A stretch of 64,000 nucleotides of DNA from Strigamia acuminata (GCA_949358305.1 OX442318.1:13374517-13438516); one strand, 5' to 3'. Positions 1 through 12,107 are shown, counted from the stretch's first letter. Notes: generated by a model from the sequence alone, not told the origin. Numbers and translations: made by a program.

Positions 1-490
1 ATTACTTTTTGGAATAGAGTTTAGGCGTAAAACGGCTTGAATTAGGACAACGTTGTATCGGTTCAGAGTATAGATGCGATGCAATCTTGTGGTAGAAATA
101 GTATACGTTCAGTTGGACAATTGGGATTGATGGTCCTGATCAGGCTCAATGCTGCTTAGCACATCTATTCAAACGGGACCGATCACATACTGTCACATAC
201 CTATTACTGTCGAGTATACAGTAAATAGGATCAGGCATCGCCAAGTGACATAGGGAAATGGATTTAACTTATTCAGTATTTGGATGCAATCCCGGCCGAA
301 TCTCCACCTTTGTCCTAACGACAAGAACAGCTGCCACCCACTTCGACTGCGTTTTCCGTGACAACTGCATAAAATGAATACGAACCTGATATTTGACCGA
401 ATACATACCGCATTTTATCGATTAAGAGCCGCGGCGCTTATTCAAATCTGCCTTTTTTGTCAGCAATTACAATTTTGGTTTTTTTTTTGG
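1..490. other. Intergenic sequence, nothing recognised
   Basis: AT-rich sequence with no coding frame of note, no RNA gene and no clear repeat. A short GGCGCTTATTC motif near 433-443 also occurs several times inside the MITE at 9270-9602, so a small fragment of that family may be present. Confidence 0.4.
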
Positions 491-1227
491 TACATTTAAC
501 CACAGACCTAAATACACTAGACTGCAAACTGAGGAATTGTGGGTAAGAAGCGTATGATTTCAGTAAGTGCCATCACTAGGGTATCTTTCACTTCCTGTCA
601 ATGTTATGGCTGCCTGAAATCAGCATAGAAGCAAAATTTCCAAACGAAAATAACTCGCATTTTTATGAAAATGACTAGAATTTAAAAATGACTTGAATTT
701 TGATAAAAATGAACACAAAATTAAGCGAAATTTATGAATTTCATTTGTAAACGACTCTATATTATATTACATTTACAAATTTAAGTTGTAAATTGTCGTT
801 TATTGAATGTTATATTCCTTACCACCAGGTGTTCCCCCACCTGTGTACCTGTTTTGGCACCGACCAATCAGTGCTCTGTAATATATTTTGTGCTCTACAC
901 ACCTTTTTACATGTGTTAGTAATTAAAATGGCTCACTGTTCTTGTTCAATGTTCACCCAACAACCACGCGTCTTCACTTGTGTCTCCCAACATATTTGAA
1001 CTCTAAAACTACATAAATGACTCTAAAATATTTTTCATTTACAAATTTAACCCAAAAACGACTCGAGATCTTATTAAATTCACAAATTTAAGACGAAAAT
1101 GACTCAGAACAGGAAGTTGGAGCGCATCAGTGACGTCACTACCAGTCAACAATGCCTTTCTCCGCTCACAAGCTGGGCCCAATGCAGAGTTCGCAGTCTA
1201 GTGTATTTAGGTCTGTGGTTTAATGTA
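491..1227. mobile_element. TA-flanked fold-back element (MITE-like)
   Basis: The ends are inverted copies of each other: the left arm from 491 and the complement of the right arm ending at 1227 share ACCACAGACCTAAATACAC and continue with weaker similarity for about 100 bp. TA lies at both outer edges, as for Tc1/mariner-type insertions. The interior (about 640-1105) is a degenerate AT-rich repeat in which AAAATGACTC-like and ACAAATTTAA-like motifs recur. No transposase is encoded. A further end fragment lies at about 1500-1545. Family assignment is inference. Confidence 0.55.
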
Positions 1228-2733
1228 ACAAACAAGGTCAGAAAGTCACGAACGAAGCATACGTTCATCGTTCATGAGGTTAAATACGGAAACAATACCG
1301 TACTTTTGCAAAATTACCGTATTCTTGGTGTCTCGGCCTCATAATCGTTGCAAGCAACCCAAATGGTAATCTATGGCCAGCCAACCCCTGGTGATCTACA
1401 ATACCATTTTCCTTCCACGGCCCCCTATACCTAGCAGAAGAACTGAAAATGGCGGCCATGCTAAATGAAGAGTAAACGAACAGTTAATTTACACACAATT
1501 TCTGAGTTCGCAGTCTAGTATATTTAAGTATTTACGTCTGTGTTATGACATGGAAACGAAAAGCTTCGATGAATATGCAAGTGCACTCGGTAAATACCGA
1601 AATTCCGTGTAACATGCAGCGTAGAAATGGGAATGAAAAATGGAAATCGAGTTAATTCGGCTCAATTCGAAGGAGCTGAAAAAATAAACAGAGGCAGGCA
1701 GCCGAGGGCCTGCGCGACTCGCTTGATTGAATCACTTAGATCGAATTAAGGGACACGTTGGCGCATCGGACGATGCACAATGCCCGCAAATCTCGCCAAT
1801 TTTCTCGCGCGCGACACGCCGTTCCCCCGCTCAGAAGTGCTGACGTGGATGCTTGTGAAGTAGGACCGTTGTCACGCCACTGAAATCGAATCAATTTTCA
1901 ACGTAAGCGATTTCATTGTGGCCGTTAGTGGAAGGGGAATATGAGATAAAACGTACGACTCCCGCTGCGACGAATCGGCGCCCGGCCGCGTTTAGTTTAG
2001 CATTTTTGCTGTACGGGGGCGCGCGCTTCGCGAGAAATGCTCGACGCAGCAAACGAGAGTTGGCCCGCCTCCAATCCTGCCTCATTACATCTATTTATTT
2101 AGCTACGTGAACGTGGACTGTGAAAAGAAAGGTGAGACGGATGTCTCGTTACGAGCAATGAATGACAAACAGCACGGATACTTTCGACCATTTACGTGTC
2201 TACGCTTGACTCGCATTACGCTGCAAATCCGAAGAACGTTTCTGCGAGATAAAGATGTTTTTAATGCTTTTTGCCACGTCTCGGGACCTGCGACATTTTA
2301 TTTTTCTTTGTTTGCAGTTAGAATGAAAAAACGTCTCCACATACACTTATATGAGTCAAAAATACATTAAAATTACATTTTTGTGTGTAATACATTTTCG
2401 AAATGCATTCCCAATATTATTATTTATCAAGTATGAATGTACAAATAATATACTTAATTCATACTTACCGTATTGTTTCGATTCTACCACTGTAAAGTCA
2501 ATGTTTTTAGTTACGTACGAGCTTATAAGCGACATTAAGTTGCGGCTATCGATGCTCGCGAGGAAATTTAGTTTTCTGGGCAGAGAAATGATTTTGATGG
2601 ACTAGACGTCAATTTATTTTTATCTAATTTTGACAATATGTCATATCAACCACATGCAGGGCCAACGTGACCATTGGGCTAAAGGGCTGCATCCCAGGGG
2701 CACTTGGCGTCTTCTAAGACATAGACAACTTAT
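1228..2733. other. Intergenic; contains a CpG-rich island
   Basis: No gene is recognised. About 1690-2090 stands out from the AT-rich surroundings by high G+C and many CpG dinucleotides, including GGGGCGCGCGCTTCGCGAG near 2015-2033. Short overlapping open frames run on both strands here, as expected from GC-rich sequence, and none resembles a protein I know. The island could be a promoter or untranslated first exon of a gene outside the window, or a GC-rich repeat. A partial repeat of the element at 491-1227 lies at about 1500-1545. Confidence 0.3.
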
Positions 2734-3372
2734 TTAAAGGTCATGGGAAGAGAAAAATAAAAATTGAGGAGAAGATTGTTTGTGTCATTATTAGACCAAA
2801 TCCATTGTTGAAACGTGTTCAATTGTTTCGAGAGTGTTATATCGTTCGTTTAAACGTTTGAAAATTCTCAAATGTCCTCCATTTTTAGTTTTCGAAAGTT
2901 TCCAAAAGTTGCCGTTGGTGGCGCTATTTATGACGTCATCGGCGACAAACAAGCAGCTTTTTAGCATGGGCTTGGCTTCATTTAAGAGCTACAAAATTTT
3001 TTTTCCAAATTTGACAACACTGTTAGGTTATTGGGATTTTAATATTCAGTAAATATTCCAATTTGCTATTTGTTGCAAGTGTATAGGTTCAAAAGAACTA
3101 ATAATAAATTTTCGTAGCTCTTAAATGAAGCCAAGCCCATGCTAAAAAGCTGCTTGTTTGTCGCCGATGACGTCATAAATAGCGCCACCAACGGCAACTT
3201 TTGGAAACTTTCGAAAACTAAAAATGGAGGACATTTGAGAATTTTCAAACGTTTAAACGAACGATATAACACTCTCGAAACAATTGAACACGTTTCAACA
3301 ATGGATTTGGTCTAATAATGACACAAACAATCTTCTCCTCAATTTTTATTTTTCTCTTCCCATGACCTTTAA
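2734..3372. mobile_element. Large near-perfect inverted repeat with TTAA ends
   Basis: Two arms of roughly 260 bp (about 2734-2995 and 3112-3372) are near-identical inverted copies around a spacer of about 115 bp. The outer ends read TTAAAGGTCATGGG and its complement, so TTAA is found at both tips, which would fit a piggyBac-type target site but may be chance because the tips lack the usual CCC. The arms give matching open frames on the two strands, a by-product of the symmetry and not a gene. Likely a non-autonomous fold-back transposon. Confidence 0.6.
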
Positions 3373-3589
3373 TTGAGCATGTCTTGTGACTAAGGCTGAA
3401 ACTAAGCAGAGGTAAGCATCATTATTGAAGTGAAGGGTGTATCAGTATTCATTATAGGCATAAGTCGAAATAAGTCGTTTATTAGTTCGTAATGTGTTAG
3501 GTTTTATTTTAAGTCTGCCAGGTGGAATCACCGTGGCAACTGTTTTGAATTGCTTTCACACTGTCGAAATTCCTCAAAATTGCCATTCA

Positions 3590-4030
3590 AATTTCAAATA
3601 TTTCTCAAAGTTTCTTACAATTTCTTAAAAAATCTTAAGATCTTTCAAGTTATTTCAAGATTTCTCGAGATTTCTTAAAATTTCTCAAGATTTCTTAAAA
3701 TTTCTCAAGATTTCTTAAATTTTCTCAAGATTTCTTGAAATTTCTCATGATATCTTAAATTTTCTCAAGATATCTTAAAATTTCTCAAGATTTATTAAAA
3801 TTGCTCAAGATTTATTAAAATTCCTCAAGATTTATTAAATTTGCTCAAGATTTCTCAAGATTTCTTAAAATTTCTAAAGATTCATCAAGATTTCTTAAAA
3901 TTTCTAAAGATTTCTCAAGATATCTTAAAATTTCTAAAGACTCCTCAAGATTTATTAAAATTTCTGAAGATTTCTCAAGATTTCTTAAAATCTTTCAAGA
4001 TTTCTCAAATATTCCTCAAATAGTTTGAAA
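3590..4030. repeat. 20-bp AT-rich tandem repeat (minisatellite)
   Basis: About twenty diverged copies of a unit like TTTCTCAAGATTTCTTAAAA stand head to tail. Neighbouring units differ by one to three substitutions, so the array is older than the homogeneous satellites at 40 kb and 30 kb. One plus-strand frame stays open across part of it (3841-4023), giving a lysine/phenylalanine-rich repeat peptide that I regard as an artefact. Confidence 0.8.
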
Positions 4031-4879
4031 AGTTTTATCAAACGGCCTCATTTTTGCAGTGGGTCCCATTGATTTCGTAGTCACACTGCTCAATAAATAA
4101 ACTTTTGTCGTTATATTTTGGTTATTCAAGAAGCAGAGTGTAAGATAAACACCAACGTTGACAGGTAACGGGACTACCCTAATTTAATTAATTTAATTTA
4201 CTTACTGATTTTTTAATGACATTTATTCAGCATTAGCTCTGTGTGTTTCGGTATCAAGTCAAGAGGACAAACATAAAACTAATAAATCATGACACATAGT
4301 AAAATGGGAGGGTCGAAAAAGGGGCTCTGATTGAAAGCCCTTTTTATCGTTTATCCCCTCTCTTGTCTCCCGAGAATAAATACTCTTTACAAAGGTCCTG
4401 CTCGTTCCACTAACAACCACGCTAAAATCTCGTCGAATTATATTGCAGAGGAAAAAATAAATATATCATTTGAATAAAAACGATTTTTCACACGAATAAA
4501 TTATTGAATTTTTTAGTGTTTCTCAGTGTTTATTTACATTAAAGTTTGCAAATTTCGCCACCATGCGCCACTACTACTCAACAACAACAAAATTACAAAC
4601 AAAATCAATTATCCTCGACGGTTTTTTATTTCATCCTTCTCCTCAATAAATCCCCATTTATTTTTCCAAAAAATACAATAATAATTATTTACACAACACC
4701 CATTTCAACGAATTAATCGCATAAAATAAAAATCCCCCGTCGCATCATGCGGGTCGTAGCACCAACGTCACATGACATCATCTTCCGGTTAACGGCGGAC
4801 ATTTTTCGTGTATTGACAAAACCGTCATTCCCACACAGGCCTTAAACCACGATTTGGGCCACAAACACCTCACAAACCG
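4031..4879. other. Intergenic region and presumed BTG promoter
   Basis: AT-rich up to about 4730, then richer in CpG and G+C up to the BTG gene. The last 150 bp are the likely promoter and transcription start of the gene at 5062, judged only from position and composition. No TATA box is convincing. Confidence 0.35.
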
Positions 4880-4940
4880 GTAAGAAAAAGCAGCGAACAC
4901 CCTCTCCCGACCGTAATTGACTCGATGGATTTATTTGCAG
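4880..4940 (+). other. Candidate 61-bp intron in the 5' UTR of the BTG gene
   Basis: A good donor (CCG/GTAAGAA at 4880) is followed 61 bp later by a good acceptor (TTATTTGCAG ending at 4940), 121 bp ahead of the BTG start codon. The size is typical of a minimal invertebrate intron. Spliced transcript reads across 4879/4941 would confirm it. Confidence 0.45.
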
Positions 4941-5061
4941 ATCATCGCAACTCGTAGTGGACAAACACCTTAGACCGAGGGCCCGTTGAATCGTGACCGG
5001 TCAAGAACACTTCTATTTATGCATATTTGCGCCAAAAAGTTACTTGGCAGAGGACTAAACC

Positions 5062-6737
5062 ATGAAAGACGAAATCGCAGCAGCAGTTATATTTATAAGT
5101 CGCCTCATCGGCAAAAACGAAAACCTTAACAGCGAGCAGTTGGAGGATTTCAAGGCGCGATTGGCCGTGTTGTTGTGTCAGAGGTTCGAGAACCATTGGT
5201 TCCCCGACCAGCCGTTCAAGGGACAGGGCTATCGCTGCATTCGTCTGAATGAGTGGGATCGGCGCGACCCTTCGATCGAGCAGGCGGCCCAGCAGAGCGG
5301 CCTCAAGTACGAGGATTTGCGCTTGCCGCCCGAGTTGACCATTTGGGTCGACCCCGAAGAAGTTTGTTGTAGGTTCGTATTACGCAATTCGCGGGATTGT
5401 TGACTTGGCAATTGTTGCTTTTGGAAACGAATGTCGGTGCAATCCACGTGTCTAAAATTCGTGTAAAACTAAAACTAAAAACTAAAAATGCCGAAATTCA
5501 ATTTTTTAGGTTAAAAATTGAAACCACGTTTCTAAAATACGTGTCAAACTGTAACAATTATGCGTTTTAGTCGTTTTAAAATGCCTAAATTCAATTTTTT
5601 TTATGCCAAACGTCTAAAATTTGGTGGAAACGGTAAAAATACTGCGTTTTAGACATTTTAAACTGCCTAAAACGAATATTTATGTTTTAAAAATTGAAAT
5701 TAGTCGTTTAAATTGATTTTAAAATTATTTTAAGACTACTGAATCAAACGTTTTGGTTAAAAATTAGAAAAACTGATATTTAAATTCATGAAAAATAAAT
5801 TTTTGGTTTAGTTTTAGACGTTTTATATGAAAATCAGTAAAAACTACGAGTTGTTTTCGTTTCCAAATGTATTATTTTGCAATTTTTTTCCTCTAAAATT
5901 TAATTTTAATGAATTGAATTGAATTTTTCCAGGTTCGGCGAACATAGGGGATCATATTGCACAGTCGCATCGTTTAAGAATGCAAACCCCGACGATTATA
6001 ACAACTTTCTTAATTCGGGAGATCAAAGTAAACAGGTAAGGTGTTTGTTGTTGATGTTTTTCGACTGATAAATCGCGATAAAGTGAAAACGATAACGCGC
6101 TCCTATCGCCCCGAAACCGCGATTAATCTCCCACTTCGATTAATTTTTAAGTTTAATCACGATTTCTATCTTTTCAGAGGAATAGATTCAGATTTTAGTT
6201 AAGGTTCGAGTTGAGAAATCGGGTTTTTAACCGCCAAAATCATGGCGCCGACGAGGAGGAGGAGATTTTTTAAATTTGATTTTCATTTTCTACTTTGTAT
6301 ATTTTCTCAATTGTGGCTTAAAATTAAAGAAAACTTTTTATCGTAACATTTATCACAAAACTCTTCGTAAATTTAAAACAAATAAAATCCGATGATAAAA
6401 ATGAGCGCCATTTTGAACGACGCCATTTTCGTTACTGCGCTATGACTTTGTTGTTTTGAAATGTTTAAAAAATAAATTAATTTTTCTTTTCTTTTTTATT
6501 TTTATTTTTTATTCTTTTGGTGAAATTTAGACGACGGTGGAGTTTATAATGAGACAATTGTGCGCAGCAACGGAAGAAGGGAACAACGGCCAATCAGCGC
6601 ATCGGAATATGAACACTTCCTCGTACGAGCAAATGTTGACTAAATTCGCTCGTTTGAATCGACCTCAGCAATCTAATCCGAACTCGGCTCGCAATGACAG
6701 ATATCATTGGGTGAAGAAACCCATAGTGCAAACTTAA
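5062..6737 (+). CDS. BTG3: BTG/Tob family anti-proliferative protein, BTG3-like (3 exons)
   Basis: Three exons, 5062-5372, 5933-6035 and 6531-6737, join in phase to give about 206 residues. Splice sites are AG/GTTCGT at 5373, TTTTCCAG before 5933, CAG/GTAAG at 6036 and AAATTTAG before 6531. The protein begins MKDEIAAAVIFISRL, close to BTG3. It continues with BTG box A (residues about 43-62, HWFPDQPFKGQGYRCIR) and box B (about 90-104, [20 protein letters not shown], completed across the first splice). After the BTG domain the chain is short and polar and ends RYHWVKKPIVQT, without the PAM2 motifs of Tob. BTG/Tob proteins bind the CAF1/CCR4 deadenylase and restrain proliferation. The plain exon-1 frame runs on to 5403, but the splice restores the conserved FGE box. 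Introns are 560 and 495 bp. Complete and unbroken. Confidence 0.93.
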
Positions 6738-8557
6738 CACACAAAAGAGAAATTCTGCCGGTGATTTTAAACGAAGAACAAATCTATTTAATGAACTGAA
6801 CTTTTGTTTAGTTTTAATTTTTATATTTTTATTTTGCATGAAATTATTTTAACTCAGAACTTGCACATAAAATGAAGAAAAAATATAAAAGAAAAAATAT
6901 TTGTCATTTTTATATCGGGCTTCTTCGTCGTTTATATATAAAAAAATAAAAATGAAATGTAGAGAAATATCTGTAGTTAAATTTAAACGCAAAAAAAGGA
7001 GAAAAATTGTCACTTGAACGAAGTGTAGGAATTTTATTTAAGAGATTATTAATTTAATAAGAAATTTTGTAAGTACAAATCTATATGTTTAATCATGTAA
7101 TCTTTTTGATTGCGGTTTTATTTACTGGGACCATTATCACGTGATGTAGATTAAAAATTCATTCTGCAAATTGCTTTTCTTTTTTGGTTCTTGCAAACGA
7201 AACAAGATGGAAGAACGCACACGGTGGTCCATCATACTTCGACCAAAAATGGCGCTTTAAACGCTTAAAAATAAAAATAAAAATGAAATATTGAATCAAA
7301 TGAATAAATTAATAACTGAAAATATATTTCCAAGTGAGATATAAAATGTAAAAGACTAAAATTATAAATTGTATAACGAATCTTAAATTGTTCACTGGCT
7401 GATACTAGAGCGCGCCACGGATCAAATCAAAAATGTCGTCTTGCCTCGTTGACTATCTTCACACATAGGGATGTTTTATTAATTTATTTACAGTTTTACC
7501 ACTAGTTTTACGAATTTAACCGCGTTCAAAGGGATGCAGAAATGAAAGGTAAGAGGTTCACAACGTGTAATTACGGACCAATCACTTTAAATTGCTTGAA
7601 AAGATAAAAAATGTCGATTTTTGAAAGAATTTCAATTTTTTCCGTTGGGCTGACGAGGTTTGTTTGCTTTTGTTTTGTGTTATGTTTGGTGGTTTAATTC
7701 ATTTTTTGTTTTGTTTTTAGTGCCTAACAATTCATTTTATATTCTTTATTTTGAAATTTTCATTTATCATTTATCATTGAATATTTCAAGACAGACGTGA
7801 CTAGCAGCGCCGCTCTGGTGAGAACAAGTGTTGTGAAACAATAGCGATGCCTTTCCGTTGGCATAGCAACCAACAGTACCAACAGTCGCGTGGTTTTTCT
7901 GCCTTCCATTTCGTGCATTCCATTTGCATCGGTTGTTTCTTCTTCGGTTCGTTCTTTTTCACAATTTTCCTTCGTTTTTCAATCTTTCTACAGATTTAGA
8001 TTTTTATTTTGTCAATCTATAACTGAGGAACTGGATTGGATCTCATCTCGAGTGGATGGTTTGAATTGATTTTATTTAATATTGATTTGCATAGAATTGC
8101 AGTTTGCATTCAATTTTAGACTTAATTTTAATTTGAATTGACATGGAAGTATTTGTAGAGCAAACACACGCCTTGTTCCAAATGCAAATCCCCGTTTTCT
8201 TGACTATTTGTGAGCATGTAAGATAATTGTGCTGCAATACAAGTAATTGTGCTTGTCCACTGGCATAAACAGCAAGTCTGTTTAAGTTGAAAGATGTTGC
8301 AAAAATGGTCAAAATGGCATTTTATTAATCCATTATTGTGTGTAAGTTATGTCTTCTTTGACTTTTCTCTCTCGCTGTTCCTTCTTGAATTCTGGTGCCA
8401 TTTCCGTGCTCAGTTATTGTGCTTATGTGAGCTGTTTACTGCTAAGTGTGGGATGGTGCCATCTGGTTTACTCACTTATTGCTTTTCCCTGCTCCTTTTC
8501 CTTTGCTGCAAGTCATGCAACACCAGCATAAGCCACATAACCCTTTGTTTCTAAAAT
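6738..8557. other. BTG 3' UTR and intergenic sequence
   Basis: The first few hundred bases are presumably the BTG 3' UTR; AATAAA occurs near 6945. The rest is AT-rich and I see no gene, RNA gene or clear repeat. A somewhat GC-richer patch at about 7800-7990 holds no recognisable coding frame. Confidence 0.35.
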
Positions 8558-8582
8558 GATAATAATAATAATAATAATAATG
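8558..8582. repeat. ATA/TAA trinucleotide microsatellite
   Basis: An uninterrupted run of about eight ATA triplets. Confidence 0.85.
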
Positions 8583-8627
8583 GCTGATACTGCAAGTAGC
8601 TCGCTTCTTTTCCTTTACTTTCTTTCC

Positions 8628-9090
8628 ATTCTCTTAAATACAAAGTGCAATTGAGAAATATGTTGTAGCACAAGCGAAGGATAAAAAAAATCTAAAAATG
8701 CTGCATACAATATTACACAATTTTTGCTTAATACTTGATGCACTGGGATCATAGCTCTTCCTCTTCCTCTTTGCAAGACATTGGTGTAATTCGCCTTTGG
8801 TTTGTCTATTAATTTATCAATCGTTTTTGTTTTGCCAATAACTTTGCCAAACAATGAATAGAAAAAATCCCACCATCAACCAATACATGGCAGGAACCCG
8901 AATAGCCATTTGGTACGTTTCGTGAATGCTTTCGACAGTATGGCGGCCGACGATTCTGGCATTTCTCACCAAACAGTTATCAATACTCTTAAATACTAAG
9001 TGCAAATGAGTAATATGTTGTAGCACAAGCGAAGGATAAAAAAAACTAAAAATGCTGCATACAATATTCCACTATTCCGCTGGGCTCGTA
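8628..9090 (-). pseudogene. C-terminal exon remnants of a small membrane-protein family (two partial copies)
   Basis: Read on the minus strand, a frame ending in a glutamate run and EEEL-stop (stop near 8753) is followed by a 3' tract of about 110 bp (to about 8628) that recurs almost unchanged at 8984-9090 and 9724-9800, and partly at 13316-13345. The shared core includes CACAAGCGAAGGATAAAAA on the plus strand. Just upstream (8817-9026) a hydrophobic segment of the type MYWLMVGFFLFIVW precedes a charged tail, but frames do not join cleanly, so this copy is broken or lacks a recognised splice. Protein family not recognised. Confidence 0.4.
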
Positions 9091-9269
9091 GCTGTTCTGC
9101 AAGATGCCATCTGCTTAAAAATACCATTAGAAAGTGGTATCATGCACTTTAATAACGCAATTGGAAAATATATATTAAAAATGATTTTGTAGTTCCATAG
9201 ACTTGGAGAATGTTTATTCCAAAGGCCAACATTTGTGCAATGATTTCTTAGCTAAAACTTGTTCTACTA

Positions 9270-9602
9270 CCGTACTGCCTTGAACAATGGCCCGGGCGTT
9301 TAATTTTTTTTCCGACTCGCCCGCCAGGCGCTTATTCAAAACCAGGCGATTATTTAAGCCAGGCCTCTATCCAAAAAAAAAGTTGCTGACTCCGAATGTT
9401 TCGTTTGTTGAGGTTTCGTCCATCCAAGTTTCCTCCAAAAGGCTACTAAAAACCGTTTTTAAAAACAGTTTTTAAAATATTTTTCGGTTAACCCGGCGTT
9501 TATTTGAGCCAGGCGCTTATTGGTTTTCCGGCTGGCGGTTGCCAGGCGCTTAATCAAGAGCCGGCGCTTAATTGCGCCCGGCCATTGTTCAAGGCAGTAC
9601 GG
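9270..9602. mobile_element. TA-flanked MITE with 23-bp perfect terminal inverted repeats
   Basis: The left end CCGTACTGCCTTGAACAATG (23 bp in all, to GCC) is repeated perfectly, inverted, at the right end. TA dinucleotides at 9268-9269 and 9603-9604 mark the target site. Subterminal GGCGCTTATT-type motifs recur several times in both orientations. No coding capacity. The structure fits a non-autonomous Tc1/mariner-like element. It sits between two copies of the membrane-protein 3' tract. Confidence 0.85.
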
Positions 9603-9723
9603 TATTGCCTTTCTGATACAAACCCCCAATGCTGGACTGGCCCGATTTCCCGTACTAAATTTCTTTCCAGTCCAGCACTATTCAAAGGTTCCGTCTTAAC
9701 TTTAAACTTAAATGGTACCTTCC

Positions 9724-10061
9724 AAAAGTGCAATTGAGTAATGTGTTGTACCACGAGCGAAGGATAAAAAAACAACTAAAAATGCTGCAATTTTTGCTTA
9801 ATACTTGATAATAGTGCACTGGCATCATAGCTCTTCCTCTTCTAATAATAAGTCAATACAAAAGCCCGTTGTTACTTCTTTGTTACTACTTTGTCTGACA
9901 ATTTCTCTCATAATAAGGCACACTTGTCGAAAAGCACTTAAGATGATAATTACAAAAGCTGCAATGATCGAGAATGTAAACTGTATCCCAAAAGCGTTTC
10001 TTGCGCCCCGTAGAGTTGATGGCGTAGGGTTTATAGTAGAAAATTTTGAAAATACATACAC
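9724..10061 (-). pseudogene. Possible last exon of the EEEL-tailed membrane-protein family
   Basis: The minus-strand frame ending at 9825 encodes one hydrophobic stretch of about 20 residues (FSIIAAFVIIILSAF), then RQVCLIMR, and ends LLLEEEEL-stop. The related frame at 13340 has the same order: hydrophobic segment, REVCLVR, DEEEL-stop. The downstream tract 9724-9800 matches the 3' tract of the copies at 8628 and 8984. A single-pass membrane tail is likely. Upstream exons were not found, so it may be a functional last exon or a duplicated fragment. Family unknown. Confidence 0.4.
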
Positions 10062-10107
10062 AGGAGGTTATAGCTCGCGGCTCCGCACAGCAGTTTATCG
10101 AACATAA

Positions 10108-10865
10108 CTTTGTTCATCATGCTTGACAAATTCTGTATAATAGCGTCGGTCATTATGCTGGTGTGCACACAACAACAGTGGTTTGAGGTCGGAGGACCGA
10201 AGTTATTGCGTCGGGCAGTATTCTCTCTTTCCTCTCGTTCCGCTCTTAACCTTTCTCTACGAAGGCGGGATTCTTTACCCTTCACACTTAAGGAATTAAA
10301 CGACCTTGATGGTCTCCCTCGTACACGTTTTGCTAAATGTGTTTTTTAATTATTAAGTGTTTAGTTGAAGCTGAAAAACACTTACTGTTTCGTCAAAACA
10401 TCTATTTTTAATTTTTAATTTTTAATTTTTGTTTTTTGAAGAAAAAAAAAAAATTTTTACTAGGCAATGCTTTATTAACACATTACAATATATCACCTCG
10501 TGCTAAAACATGGCAAAACAGTCTACGGCGCTCCAATTATTTTAAAAAAAAATATTAGGTCTTTTGAAAATCATGATGTAATGCCTTTTGGCAAAACCCA
10601 CAATAATGTGACGTATTTTGAAATTGTCATTGAGACATGCCTAAAAAAATCAGTAGAAAAAGTTCCTGTAAAAAAATCGGTGTTAAAGAATTAGATGGAA
10701 TCAATAAAGGGCTAAATAATAACAACATTTAATCTAACTTTTGACTATTTACAAAAAAAAAAAAATTCTGAGCTGAGAAATCCCATGTTTTCTTAACACG
10801 GGGTTGGAAAGAAGGTATCAGATTGCTGCAAGCAGTAGAAATAAGTATGCAATATCTAAGCACTA
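10108..10865. other. Intergenic sequence, nothing recognised
   Basis: AT-rich with poly-A and (ATTTTTA) runs near 10405-10455. Short plus-strand frames (10110-10349, 10500-10694) resemble nothing I know and carry no domain signature. Confidence 0.35.
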
Positions 10866-11710
10866 AAACTCAACTGCAGCAGATAATATACCAAATGGCA
10901 TTCGTGTGACTCTAAATAACCCACTTGTTGTATTTATTGCAACTACCATAGATGATTCATGATCAAGTAACTGCTGCTGGTAAGCTTGTGCCAAAAATAT
11001 CACTTATGCGTGGTAGTGGGTATGGGTCAGGTTGTAATGCTAGATTAACAGTTTATAATTACAGCAAATCCTAATACTGCCATCTGGCTTAGGTACAATT
11101 AAAATGGGTGTAGCCCAATTGCTGTATTTAACTGCCTCTAATATACCCTGCTGCTGGAGTTTCTTTAAAACACTCTCAACTTTGGTACGTAATGCTATTG
11201 GAAGCATCCTTGGGCAAAAAAATCGAGGGGGAATACTTGAATGGACTACCAAAGGACTACCAAAGGACTACCAAACCAACTCATCTTTAAATACTTGTTT
11301 ATTTTGATTTAAAATAATTTCAACTTGCTGTTTCCCACCTTTGTCAACTGGTGTGATGTAAAATAGCAGGATTTAATTCCGCATCCATGTTCTTTTCATG
11401 TTTTATTAAACATTTAGCAACGAACATCTTTAATTTAGATAATACATTATGTCCAATTATGTCATCATTATTTCTATCCACTATCAACAATTCCACTTTC
11501 AATTGTATCTCACTAATAATCGTGTGTGTTGTTATTGATTCGAATGGGTAAACAAATTGTCCACCAAATGTTTTTAAAATGATGTCGGTCTGATGAATTG
11601 GGGGGGGGGGATGCCCCTACTCTCTCTGGCCACACCAACCTAAATGTTTTAACAGTTATAATTGATAATTCTGAACTATACTCTGGTTCCACACTATACC
11701 CAGTTCCCAT
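10866..11710 (-). pseudogene. Degenerate Ty3/gypsy pol fragment (protease end to reverse transcriptase)
   Basis: On the minus strand, pieces of a Ty3/gypsy polyprotein follow in order but in different frames. A GTG-containing protease remnant lies at about 11690. A stretch DDIIGHNVLSKLK near 11440 resembles the end of the protease domain. The RT start at 11252-11045 includes SNWATPILIVPKPDGSIRIC. Further RT blocks run to 10866, including TTSGLFRVTRMPFGILSA. Frameshifts, stops and a small tandem duplication (three copies of a short TTTGGTAGTCC-type unit near 11255-11290) show it is dead. No YVDD motif, RNase H, integrase or LTR is preserved. Confidence 0.85.
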
Positions 11711-11730
11711 TGACCGAGCGTGATCATTCC

Positions 11731-11922
11731 TAAAGCTTAGTACTCATAAGATTATCTGCTAACAGAAGTGTATGTCCACAGACTTTTCTGTATGTATAGA
11801 CTTGACAGAAAAGCCGATCAGAATCATCTGGTAGCTGAACATGTGCCAGTCTGTCACACCAGACTTTTCTGTGGGCAGACTGGTTTCCTACGTAGGAAAC
11901 TGCTTATGAGTACTAAGCTTTA
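11731..11922. mobile_element. 188-bp TA-flanked MITE
   Basis: The left tip AAGCTTAGTACTCATAAG is present as a perfect 18-bp inverted copy at the right tip, with TA at both outer edges (11731-11732 and 11921-11922). The interior has no coding capacity. It lies just upstream of the gypsy remnant. Confidence 0.8.
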
Positions 11923-12107
11923 CTGTTGACTTTGTTCTGCCACCAGGAAAAGTAGTTTGGTTCTATTTTAAATTTGTTTGATTGTTATAATAGTTAAAAT
12001 GATGTAAATTGATTTGTTTTTTAATAATAGAATGTTTTTTAAATTCTTAAATCAATGTTGTATGCTGTTCTTATTTCAAAATATGTCTGTTTAGTTTTTT
12101 TAGTTTA

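Noticed and set aside
2834-3272. Two similar small proteins on opposite strands
   Set aside because: They are mirror products of the inverted-repeat arms; no domain and no independent support.
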